The position numbers and the translations under genes are program-made. This document shows positions 50,546 to 61,011 of a DNA stretch of 64,000 bases, one piece after another. Origin of the DNA: Pomacea canaliculata (lineage: Eukaryota > Mollusca > Gastropoda > Architaenioglossa > Ampullariidae). How positions within the stretch are numbered: position 1 is the first letter of the stretch; the number at the start of each line of letters is the position of its first letter. Below the pieces are notes generated by a model that was given only the letters and a program-made list of their open reading frames with translations, was not told the origin of the DNA and ran no database searches. Where the stretch lies: positions 28,694,737-28,758,736 of the forward strand of contig NC_037594.1 of NCBI RefSeq assembly GCF_003073045.1, written 5' to 3'.

Positions 50546-53500
50546 TCAGTGAACTTCTCCATGTTGGTCTCTCTGTTTCAAATACCATTCATGATCTTCA
50601 GGTCTCAGACACCAAGGTGTCTTTTCTATGTTACAGTCCAGCATTATGTTGAGTATGGTGACAGGATAAGTGTCTATCGTTATTTCTCGTTGGCTGTCTA
50701 ATGTATAGTTCACTGTAGCCAACCCAGTATCACGGTCTAACCGCTTAGTTTTCTGAAAAAGTAGGTTTTAACTTGTAATTACAAAATGACAAGTTAGGCA
50801 TTAACTTTTTACAATATGCTAAATATTAAAAATGTTTTATTTATAATACTTTGAAGAAATATGCGAAAAGAGTGTTAAAGTGTGAAGAGTTAATGAAATA
50901 TAAAATCTCAATGAAATCAAAATACTGTTGAAAGTTAGGCAAAAAGTCAGTCTACAACCAAGCAAACTTTTTTATTCTGAGGCAGTCAGTAATGCAACAT
51001 TTAGCACCTGTCACCAACACAGTAAGAATCGGCTACTCATTTGTAGGCACATAAAAAGGTGGAAGCATACTAGCACATTATAAGATTAGGGGAAAATAAT
51101 TTCCGCTCCGAAAATGAAACAAATTTCAGGCATCAACTTACCTCCCTTTGATCAAAATAACGATAATTATCTCTAGGTCGCTTTCGCTTGTCATGAATAT
51201 GCTTGAAAGACTTGTATCCTGTTGTAAGGTTTCCAGGACGGCTGACCTGTTTAAATGGTGAATACCATTAGTCTGTAGCTCACAACTTTATTTTCATCAC
51301 AACACCTCATTTTAAACACATATTTATTTATTAAGATAAGTAAACTGCTGAATATACCCCTGTTATATGAAACTTGAATGAATGCTTCAGCAAAATATAA
51401 ATCAAAGTAAAATGTACAACAATCTAGAAGAAAGTCTAGGCTTTGTGCTAAAACTTAAATATTTTGAACTCCATTTAATGCAGATCTAATTGCTAAAAAT
51501 TTAAAAGAAGAGTATTTTATACTTACTTGTAATCCTGCTTTTTTCATACGAACATAAAATTCATCATCCTCTCGGCCCCATCCCCAGTAGCGGTTTGAAA
51601 GACCATTCAGCTGCAATAAGAGAACTCAAAAAATAAAAGAATGAGAAAAACTTGAATATGAGTACCTTGAGAAAGTACATCTCTTAAAGAACAGTTTTTT
51701 TGGAAGGTCAAAGAATGGAGCCACAACACTAGCAATGTTTCCCAGTTATAAGCAATATCTGCTGCATAGATTGTGGCTGTTTTCATGGACAAGTTAGGCT
51801 GCAAGATTGTGAAAAAAGAGCAAGATTATCACTATTTTTGTTAAAATGCTATAGAATGTTCGAAAAGAGTAGCTGGCCCTATAGCTTCTGACTATCTGAC
51901 AAGTTTTGCACTTCCTTTAGAACCACGAAACCAGACATTTGGAATATGTTTGAAAAAGTGAAATCAGTACCTTCCAAGACAGATGTAGTGAACATTTTTT
52001 CTTTTTGTGTAATGTTACAAGAGACTCACACATTCTTCTTAATGACTTTTTATAATTTATTTGTATGAAACAGATTTGTTTCATAACAATGAAAAAAAGA
52101 GACTGGTTTTCACTAAGGCAGCATTTAATTTCATGTAACTTTGTGATAATGGTACAGTTTGCATTGAGGTCAAGGAAATGGTAGAACAGAAGCAACAAAC
52201 TTCCAACCCAGAAATTCAGCCCTCAGAGGTGACACCTCATGGGCTGAGCAACATCAAGACTATGTATATTCAGATGTCATTTGCCAAGTGATGCCAGGAC
52301 TTCTTTATGGAAATGATAAACCATTCCACTGTATGGTTAGTAAATTATTTTTTCTTCTTTTAACTTCTGTAGGCCACAAATTGTGCAAAAACTGGAAAAA
52401 CAAAAACCAAACTGTTGGAAAGAATTGTCTCTTTTTCATTTGGTACACCACTGTATTTTATGTGCACAAAATAAAACTGAAATTGTGTTTGGTTACAAGA
52501 TTCTTGGACAGTGATGTTTACAGGTTTTTGCTATTTTTGAATGTCATTCTTCTGTGTTAATATTAGACTGGGCCTGTAAAGTCAGATGTAGTTGTTTTTG
52601 TGCTGTGTGAAAGTACATGCAAATGTCGGTCTGCAATGCACTATAAACAATAAACTCACTTTTTTGCACACTGGGTGAGGAATCAAATTATTACCATTTC
52701 AAAGTGCTCATTCCTGATAAGCAAAATGCCCCCAACAAAAGTTTTGTAGTGGTACAATGGATGCAAGTGAGGTGCAGCCAGGTGGTATGGACCTTGCTCT
52801 GGAAACTTGTATTCCAACTCAGGATTCACAGGTAAAAGGTCAACATCATGCATAGCCATATGGTCACATTCTGCCTTCATCTCCAGATAACCCACATTGA
52901 TGAGAGAAGCTCTATTAAATCTGTAATCAGCAAACCATCACCTTTACTATAAAAAAAGCAGCAGTTTACACACAGATTTATTGCCAAATGAGGCAGAATG
53001 CACACTGTTCATATTTAAGAAAGAGCACACCTCGCAAGAGAAAAAGTGAGATGCCTTTTGCTATACAAACACTGCATTCTAGATCTTACTTTTATCTTTA
53101 TTTTCACTCCTTTGGAAAATCACAGAAATATACCATGTTAATTTCAAATCTTAAAAGTGCCTTGTTTCATGATTCAAAGTTCGTTGGTTTTTTTTTTTCT
53201 CATCCTACTCACAAAGATCTACCAAAGCCAACATTACTTTAAGATTTAGGATAATTATATTATTTACCAACAGATTACCTGTACTTATCCACTTGGTTCA
53301 ATATAACAATCTTATGCTGCTTATTTTGATTTGTGAGAAAACTGGACAGATGTGGAACAAACTCCATCAGCTCTTCAAACCGATCTCTGAATGGCACCAG
53401 AACTGCCAAGCGATGACCATCATTTTCTGCATTGTGACCTGTTTCAGGATCACGAGGATGCACCTCTGACCCTGTCTGGGTAATTCTTCTAGCATCCTCA

Positions 53501-54393
53501 TGACTTGACATGACCAAAAGAAAACAACAAAAATATGGTACTATGGTGTTTCAGTCCAAGAACAAGCCCCAATTTTTAGCCTTATCAAATGCAGCTGTAA
53601 GTACATTCAATTTTTTATTAGTAAAGCTGCTTAGTATTTTGTGTAAGCAAACCCCTTTGAGGTGTGTAACACAAGTAAAATTTGCATGTGTACTTTGTCC
53701 TCAGAGGAGAGAACCTATGCCAGTTCTTAGCACTAATTTCATTAAAGTTAAAGCTATAACTACGCAAAGAATATATGACTAGAAAAAACTCAGGCAAATG
53801 CTCAGTTTCAGATAGGTAAACTGCAAAAAAAGAAATTTCAACTATATAAAGGTTATGTTTATATCGCATATATCTACCGATAAAAAAACGCAAACCATTC
53901 AAGTTGGTCTTTAACGTTTGCTGTGTATGAGAATTCGCCCAAAGTCATTCTCAGTTGTTTTAAGCTTTTTTTTAAAAACAGGTTTACAGCCTCAATCACA
54001 AAGTTGACTGAGATATTTTATCCACACATTAATCTACACATAAAAAATGTTACTTAAATAATCCCAATTTTAAAAAGATTCCAATATTCCCCATACTCTG
54101 TTTCGTCATCTCTGAAAGAAAAAGTGATCTTAACCTCTAACATGTGCATAGATCTGACTTAGTTCCTTGCTATAACATTCATCAATGCTGTTAAATTTAA
54201 TCTCGTATAATATCTCTGTTACAAAATTTAGAGACCATGCAACAATGTGGTTATCAAGCTTTAGAAACTGCTATATCAACCTGCAAGTACAAACAGCTTC
54301 TTGAAGGGGGGTAAAAGCAAGATAGAAGGTCATGCCAAGGGTTACTGCAATGCAGACAAGAAGGATGCGAATCAAAAACGCTTGCTTGGCCAT
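50546..54393 (-). CDS. B4GALT7: Xylosylprotein beta-1,4-galactosyltransferase 7
   Basis: Six minus-strand exons close in phase: 54393-54281, 53503-53279, 52920-52695, 51610-51527, 51246-51142 and 50752-50546, giving 319 residues (human 327). The enzyme adds the first galactose to xylose in the proteoglycan linker tetrasaccharide, in the Golgi. Exon 1 starts [20 protein letters not shown], a type II signal anchor. The catalytic part shows [40 protein letters not shown], the metal-binding [44 protein letters not shown] and [18 protein letters not shown], then ILNIMLDC and TPWC. Intron 1 begins GTTGAT, a T at +3. A second ATG in another frame lies just upstream (54397-54395) but its frame has no anchor and leads to no conserved text. 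Convergent with FANK1; no breaks. Confidence 0.96.
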
Positions 54394-55282
54394 CCATGAA
54401 GCTTGTAATGATGCCCAGACATTCCGTGCTACCTAATGATGCCCTAAGACTGAAGTCACTAACGCCAGAACACTGAAACACATACACACATTCATATCCC
54501 TTAAAGCATAGTTATGTTACTCAAAGAAGCTTAACAGTTCTTCATGTTTACAACATAAACAGCAGAATAATAAATAAAAAATCCCTACGTGGGAGACTGC
54601 GATAAAAATCATAAATGAGAAAAATGTCCTCTAATGTGCACATTACATCATTAAATAAAAACGCTTGAAAGGTACACAAGTATATTTACGTACATTATGA
54701 GTTCTCGATTATTAGCTGAAACATAGTAAGTAGTATTGACTATCTTGGTTGAACTGAGCATTTCCAAGGAGGAGACTGCAATTTAGAGCAGTCAGAAAAC
54801 TATATCTTGCAATTGAAATGCATAATGTTAAACATTAATCTAAAGGACATAAGCCGGTTTACTATGATATTACTTACTCAGTATAAACTGCAGTATGTTT
54901 CTGTATCCAAGTGTGTTATTGTTCTACCAATTTAAGCAGAGTTTTGATTCAAGTTGAATTTGTGCGGACCGACAGGAAGTGACGTCGTACACGTCCATGC
55001 TTCCAATTCAAGAAAGTTAACTCTGAGTAATAAAAACTGTCGTCTGCTTCAGGCTTTTCATCGATTTGTAGCAGTCATCGTTATAACTAACAGGTTAACT
55101 TAAATAGAGATTTCTTTTAGTGTTCTGACTGACGTTTAAACCTTGAACACTAGATGTCTTCCTGTTTTCTGGTTTGCCTCTCCCTCCTGTTATTCAGTTA
55201 TGAAAAGCATTTGGGAAAATGTTCCGCTTCGTTGTTGTTAGTTCCACTCGCGCTTATTCTGTTACCCTCGTAAATAAATAGT

Positions 55283-55303
55283 TGTCTGTCTGTCTGTCTG
55301 TCT
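55283..55303. repeat. (TGTC)n simple repeat
   Basis: About five perfect TGTC units in the spacer upstream of B4GALT7. Confidence 0.85.
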
Positions 55304-55911
55304 CCTCTGAAAAAGTCCCAGTAAGTGTTTGTTCTGCTCTTCCGTAAGTCTGCTTTCAGGGTCCAACTCAAGCATGTGTAAAACGGTGATGACTCAGATT
55401 AATTGATGTTTGTAATGGAGATACGTAATTCCACGTTTCAACATTAGTATATATAACCGCTGCTGCTTCCTGCGTTTTTATGGAGAGGTCCTTTGCTTTT
55501 TATTCCAAATATCCCAGATTGTCCTAATATATCCCATGTTAATTATCCCAAATACTGTTAATATATCTTCTCGTACTTCGCTCGATAAAACCATATTAAT
55601 ATAATTAGGAGATAAGAAAGCTGTTTACACAAATAACTAGGATTTTTAAAGAACTGTCCCCAGTGGAAAGACGCAAACTGAAGTGACATTTTGTGCATCT
55701 CGAGATCATATAGGACATGCATAGATGGTCATTCAGAGGGCAGGATAGGTAGATCGAAGTTAAAAGTCAGACGAAGTGGACAGACAATATCCATTCAGCG
55801 CGTCCCAGAGAAGGTAAATAAAAACAAAACAAAACACCGAAGAAAGGAAAGTTTGTGATATTTTATCATCTGGTGCTTGTGCTTCTATGATCAAGAGCTA
55901 AGGGACATGGA

Positions 55912-55957
55912 CGACGACGACGACGACGACGATGATGATGATGATGATGATGATTAT
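55912..55957. repeat. (GAC)n/(GAT)n trinucleotide repeat
   Basis: Seven GAC units pass into eight GAT units. The plus strand would read as a poly-aspartate and the minus strand as runs of arginine and histidine. Neither frame is supported as a gene. Confidence 0.9.
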
Positions 55958-56707
55958 AATTATTATTATGAAGATGAGAAGGAAGAGGAGGAAAAGTCTG
56001 TGATATATAATAGAGAATGAGGGTCGCATATCCCGTATAATTTGTCATCAATTTAGAGATTATTTTCTTCTCGCCAAACACGACTTTATTAATCTTGAAA
56101 TAATCTGAGCTCTTAAGACTTATAACAGGTTCAAGCATCGATTCATTGGTACTGTCAAAATCTGTTCGCCATTCCAAATGCATGAAACAACGGGCGAATT
56201 TTTAAAGACAAACAAAAATTAAACAAGGAAATTTGGGGAAAACTACGATGCGATAAGTGAGTAGCGATAAAAATTCCTTTAAAAATAACATTTGCTGCAT
56301 ATGCCATATCATGATTATGTTTATAGATGGATACGGGAAAGAAGAATGCTTGGAGTGGAAAGAAAAAAATTATTATCAGTAAAGACGAACGATATTAAGA
56401 GACAAAGATAATAGCAATTTAAAACGAGCCTTTCACCTCCCATTCTAAAAAATGGCAAGTAAGAAGAACTTTGCTTCCTATTATACGTGAAAGGAAACTT
56501 ACTTACCTTCTATAGTTGAGGGAGAGACGAGAGAAAAGTTGCAAATGATTTCTCGTCCCCCCAAATTTCCCCTACTGCACTGAACTTCAAAGACATAAGT
56601 CGTCTAGATTGTAGAAAATTAGTATTTGGTCTTTTCAAGTATATGTCATTACGTCAGTCTTTCGAGTCCTTCCTTATTATGAAATTAGGCAGCACCGTCA
56701 ACAAGTT

Positions 56708-56713
56708 TTATTA
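56708..56713 (-). terminator. Candidate polyadenylation signal of the unknown minus-strand gene
   Basis: TTTATT on the plus strand (AATAAA on minus) lies about 90 bases past the stop codon at 56800, supporting the reading of 57450-56800 as a terminal exon. Confidence 0.45.
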
Positions 56714-56799
56714 GTGATAAACTAGGCAAACTTTTACTCAGGATAGGAAGACGAAAAAACAAAATTAAGAATAGTGTAGTCACTCGATCAGTGTCTATG

Positions 56800-57450
56800 C
56801 TAAGCAACTCTTGGCAACCCATAAGGACGCTCTGATCGTCTGAGATCGCGCAAACCGTCATTCTTCGATTTCAAAGGCAAAGGTAAGTTTTCGGATTGGG
56901 TGGTCGTGCAATGTTGGCTAGGGGACTGTAGTGTAGCGCAGTCATCACCGAAATCGTTGTGGTCGACGGCCGGCAGACTTTTGTTCTCTGTGTGCAAGAC
57001 GGCAGCATTTTCTACGCCAAAAGCCCCCAAATTTCGTCGATTTCGACGGTCTTCGGAGGAAACGGAGCTTTCTGGAGACTCGATCCACTCGACGCTGAGG
57101 ATTCTCCCGCTGTCGTCGGTGTCATCATCGGCGAGGATCCCGTCGCGGACGTTCTTCTGGGTTTTTTGGCCATCCGTGTTGAGCAGTTTGTCAGGAGCCT
57201 CGCTTTTTGTTTCTTGCTTTTGCTCACAACGTTCGAGACTGCAGCTGGTGCTGCGCGACTTTCTGATCATCGACTCAGTGCGTATGTTCAAGTTCTTGTC
57301 AGCGGTGGAACGAAAAGATAAGTATGAGGAAGGTTCTGGAGACCGGACTCTATTTTGTGGAAACTCGCACTCGTCACATATGTCGGCAATGTCGTCGAAA
57401 GGAGCAGGACCCACGCAACAAAATCGCATAAAAGCCTGAAGCGTGGCACT
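56800..57450 (-). CDS. Terminal exon of an unrecognised protein (partial)
   Basis: A 651-base minus-strand open frame (216 residues plus stop) follows a strong acceptor, CTTTTCTGTTTCCCAG, ending at 57451. It begins SATLQAFMRFCCVGPAPFDD and continues IADICDECEF, then becomes polar and rich in Ser, Asp, Glu and Arg (DGILADDDTDDSGRILSVEW, SPESSVSSEDRRNRRN), ending RRSERPYGLPRVA. Its composition is more GC-rich than the surroundings, as for coding sequence. An FCC near the start followed by a long polar tail would fit the cytoplasmic tail of a membrane receptor, but this is a guess and I recognise no family. Upstream exons were not found below 61 kb and may be far away. A polyadenylation signal lies about 90 bases downstream. 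Confidence 0.5.
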   Translation of the reverse strand, partial: SATLQAFMRFCCVGPAPFDDIADICDECEFPQNRVRSPEPSSYLSFRSTADKNLNIRTESMIRKSRSTSCSLERCEQKQETKSEAPDKLLNTDGQKTQKNVRDGILADDDTDDSGRILSVEWIESPESSVSSEDRRNRRNLGAFGVENAAVLHTENKSLPAVDHNDFGDDCATLQSPSQHCTTTQSENLPLPLKSKNDGLRDLRRSERPYGLPRVA

Positions 57451-57661
57451 CTGGGAAACAGAAAAGCACAAGGCTAACTTAGAAGAGAATCTTCCGTGTT
57501 ATTTATCTATCAGTACCCGCGTTCAACTGTTATTCTATAACATTTTCTCTTTATTTGACGATACAGAGCTATATATATATATTCTGAACCAAATGAAAAT
57601 ACATCGGAAAATATTGTACTGTTGCATTTGGAAAAACCATTAAAGGGGAAGTTGCTAAGTG

Positions 57662-57733
57662 CAAAAAAAAAACCAAAAAAAAACAAAAAAACAAAACAAA
57701 AAAACAAAACAAAAAAAACAAAACAAAACAAAA
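57662..57733. repeat. A-rich simple tract
   Basis: About 70 bases of A runs punctuated by single C residues. It may be an old poly(A) tail or plain low-complexity DNA. Confidence 0.8.
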
Positions 57734-58002
57734 CCAGTCAAAACGCGCTGCATATTTCTTAAGTGACTTAATTTATAATAAGGTGCAACATCGAACGACT
57801 TAGTGCAAAATACCATTCAGTGCCATAGGAATCGGGGAGGGGGAGAAGGGGCAAGGGGGACAGCCCTCTCTTCAAAAAAAATACTGAGGAGGTAAGAATA
57901 AATGTCGTTTACTGTCACCATGAAATCCCCCACCTCTTCCTCCCGAGCATCTTCCTACAGCACTGCTATTTCTGGAGTCTGGTATGGGTGTAAAGGGGAA
58001 GC

Positions 58003-58052
58003 AGATAGCCGAGTGATGAGTGGGCTGGGGCTCGAATCGAGAGGTGCACTTC
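58003..58052 (+). mobile_element. tRNA-like SINE head, copy 2
   Basis: GATAGCCGAGTGATGAGTGG followed by GCTGGGGCTCGAATCGAGAG. It aligns with 43711-43765 in order and orientation, which supports a shared SINE family with a tRNA-derived head. The 3' part is lost. Confidence 0.5.
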
Positions 58053-58831
58053 TTTTAGACTCCAACACATGAGCATTCGTTTCAATAGATACATATATTT
58101 TTGTATCGAGCTGTGCTTCCTGTTTTAGAAATCCTAACTTCTGAAAGAAAGCATCCTTTTTAATTAGTGATGCTTCCGTGAAATGAGCATAAAACAATAT
58201 TGTTGAAAAATACAGCAGCGAACAAAATATGAAGCAAGCTGTGGTCTTCTTACCACGTCCTTGGGTAAAATTGTCCATTCTGTGCGAGTGTGTGGTGGTG
58301 AAGTGGGGCGAGGTGAATATTTTTACTTCTTCTCGGGAGGGGGAAAAGAGAAGGAATATAAAACAGCTTCCCCTCACCCATAAATGGTATCCTTCAGGCA
58401 TTTGTTTTACATGATTATATCATTCTTGGTAAAGTATTTGTACTGTATAAAAATCCTGTTGTTGCAATGTGTATTGCTAGATATAAATTCACAGATTTTA
58501 CATAAGTTTGTCACTTTTATGACAGAAATATTCAAACTTTATAATAACTGTCTCTTTCTCACACTCCTGGCTGCTCACGGCACATCTAAAAGAGCGCTAC
58601 TGTCGATTCGTTACTAACAACAAAGCTAAACTGACTTACCAAACTACAGGTTGGCATAGCTGGAGTAACAGTCGTTTTTGTGTCTTCACAAGCGCAGTCA
58701 TTTCATGTTATTTGTATGCTCCTATCTGTGGCGACTCATATCATTTTTCTTCTTGTGCGTAAGGATAAAGCAAATTTTTTATGTGGAATCTGCGTCACTC
58801 AGCTGTATCATGCGTCATAAAAATGAGCTAC

Positions 58832-58892
58832 TATGACGTGTATCAATCTGCACGACAACACAATGCGATCATGCAGCTTGATACACGTCATA
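58832..58892. repeat. Palindromic hairpin, 21-bp arms
   Basis: The left arm 58832-58852 (starting TATGACGTGTATCAATCTGC) and right arm 58872-58892 are reverse complements at 20 of 21 positions, around a 19-base loop. A diverged third copy of arm plus loop follows near 58911-58960 (AACACAATGCGATCAAGCAG). It may be the end of a palindromic MITE. Confidence 0.75.
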
Positions 58893-60121
58893 ATGATGAC
58901 GCTTTGGCTATCATGGCGTGAATCAAAAGCAAAAACACAATGCGATCAAGCAGATTGGTTCAAGAATATTCCGTTCATCCCCTTGCAATCCAGCCACCTC
59001 GGTCTCAATTTGTATGCATCCCAAAAGAAGACATACTTTTGCCTGAGAATTTTATTTTTGAACACCCGGAAACGAAAAACAGCAGTACTTTGATAGTACT
59101 CTACACCTACCTGATAGACAAAGTTTGAAAAATTCAAGATCGTGGGTAAGATGTACGAGCAAAAGCCTTTTCAAGTGCTCGCTTGTGCAAAGAAAAGAAT
59201 GATCGACGAAATGATTGGCTCATTTACCGGAGCCATTTATTCTCAATAGACAAATAAATGACCCTCTAACCAATTTTTATGAACCCATATTTATCATGAG
59301 TACTAAACAGATCTCAGTTTGCATGCACTCCATTCAGACCTGCCGCACTTTGCCTGTGTGCTGCTTTTGTTTGACATCCGGAAAGAAAAAAATAACCTTT
59401 GAAAATGTGCTGTAAAATTCTCAATTGTTTAAACCGGAGGTTGCGTAGTGCCGTAAAAGGAAACCACTGAACAAAATCATTTACAGAAAATATCACTAAA
59501 AGTCTATTATTTTCCTCACAACATATTTAAATTTATTAGTCAGTCCTTTTCTCGAAATGATGCTGGAACACCTGTAATTTCCCCCCTCTTATTTATTCAT
59601 TCCACGACTGGCACTAGCTGACAAGCGATTATATACTATATGACCTTACTTTACTTTCTCTGATCCTTAATCTTTACTTTTCAAGTAAAAGCTACATTGC
59701 TATCGTCTGCCATGTTCGCATTATACTTTCCCCAAATTTACAAAAATGAGCGCATGCGAAGTACGACCGACTTAGTGCGCATGTAAACCGAGACTAATAA
59801 GCTTACAAGCGAATTATGACCGACTATAAACTGTAAAGTGGATTACCGGAGGTACTGAGGAGAAACACTTTTGTGTACTATAAACAGACCTCTTTCCTGA
59901 GCATTACTTTTAACAACAGCTTACACAATGTGAGTCCATCTTCATCCACTCCATCCCCCCTACACACACCCCCAAACTTTGTTTGTTTGTTTGTTTTTTT
60001 GGTCTACTACTCTACTCGTCTTCCTCAGCAGAATCACGATACTCTCAGTTCTTGTTACCTTTGCGATTTCTATTATTTGTCTTTTATTAGTCATTTCTAT
60101 TAATCAGTCCTGTTGTGTTTT

Positions 60122-60123
60122 TA

Positions 60124-60161
<38 letters not shown>
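60122..60161. repeat. (AAT)n/(ATT)n palindromic simple repeat
   Basis: About five AAT units run directly into about eight ATT units, so the tract can fold back on itself. Confidence 0.85.
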
Positions 60162-61011
60162 TGCAAAGACAACAGCCCTAGCGCATGTGACAACATGCAC
60201 CACTAGCAGTCTCAAAAGAAGCAGACAGAAGAATGAAAAAAGCTTTGTCAGTGAAGACAACACTTAGCTGCACAGCAAAACCAAGTGATAATACAGCCGG
60301 GCTTGATAAATAAATCCGGTCATCCTCTTATCGTTGGAAATTAAGATTATTTTTAGTGCACTCGTTTTTCACAATGCTGCGAAGTTACTTCAACAAGGGT
60401 ATAAAGACAAACACCACTGTGCAAGATCGCGAGTGGACTGGTTTTCATAGTTTCATTGTTTTCGAATTGTGCAGTGTAGTGTAGTAAATATCAGAGTTTT
60501 AAGTCTCATTCATACTTGTGGACTTAGCACACCTTCACACAACCTCCGAGAAAATCAACAGGGAGCGCCAATTTGATGAGAGAAAAAGTTGCCTACCTTC
60601 GCCTGCTGAAAGTATGACAACATTCTAACACATATATCATAAATGTAAACGTAGAACATTTTCAGAGGAAAGTACAAGTACTTTTTTGCTTCAGTATCTT
60701 GAGATATTCACTCGCTGTGTTTTTAATAGGCAGCGCATGTTAGTGTAGTGGTAAGTATTGAAGTCCTGTACAGATTATTGACATATAAGTATATTTACAT
60801 ATTTATAAATGTGAGAAAGAAATTTTAGTAGTTATATGTGTTTTGGGTTTAAAAAAAATAAAATTCTGCATGAATATAAGTACGATTTTGCAATGAGGTC
60901 ATTGGAATTTGGTAATATTTATTAAGTACACCGTAGCCTATATTATTATAAAATATACTGATACCATTGTACCTATAGTACTCTATACTTCTCGCTCATT
61001 CTCGACCTCAG

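Larger units (their letters stand above)
54394..56799. other. Upstream region of B4GALT7 and spacer
   Basis: The promoter of minus-strand B4GALT7 should lie directly above 54393, with 5' untranslated exons possible up to about 55.0 kb. No other exon is supported. Simple repeats lie at 55283-55303 and 55912-55957. Confidence 0.4.
57451..61011. other. Spacer with SINE head, palindrome and simple repeats
   Basis: No gene is supported. The longest frame, 57955-58401 on minus, has a hydrophobic start (ACFIFCSLLYFSTILFY) but overlaps a SINE-like block and has no homologue I know. The stretch includes an A-rich tract, a tRNA-like head, a palindromic repeat, an AAT/ATT palindrome and a 5'-half-tRNA-like text near 60727-60765. 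Confidence 0.4.

Noticed and set aside
55909-56025. Plus-strand frame starting with Met and about 15 Asp
   Set aside because: It is the same microsatellite read on the other strand; only about 38 codons and no conservation visible.
55866-56183. Minus-strand frame with runs of His and Arg
   Set aside because: The runs come from the GAC/GAT trinucleotide repeat; there is no splice context or recognisable protein.
56900-57439. 179-residue plus-strand frame
   Set aside because: It is the shadow of the better supported minus-strand exon, which has an acceptor, coding composition and a polyadenylation signal.
58003-58052. Possible functional tRNA gene
   Set aside because: A-box-like text is present but no complete cloverleaf, no properly spaced B box and no acceptor pairing.
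57955-58401. 148-residue minus-strand frame with a hydrophobic N-terminus
   Set aside because: It overlaps a SINE-like block, has no homologue I recognise and no matching splice sites; hydrophobic runs are common in T-rich DNA.
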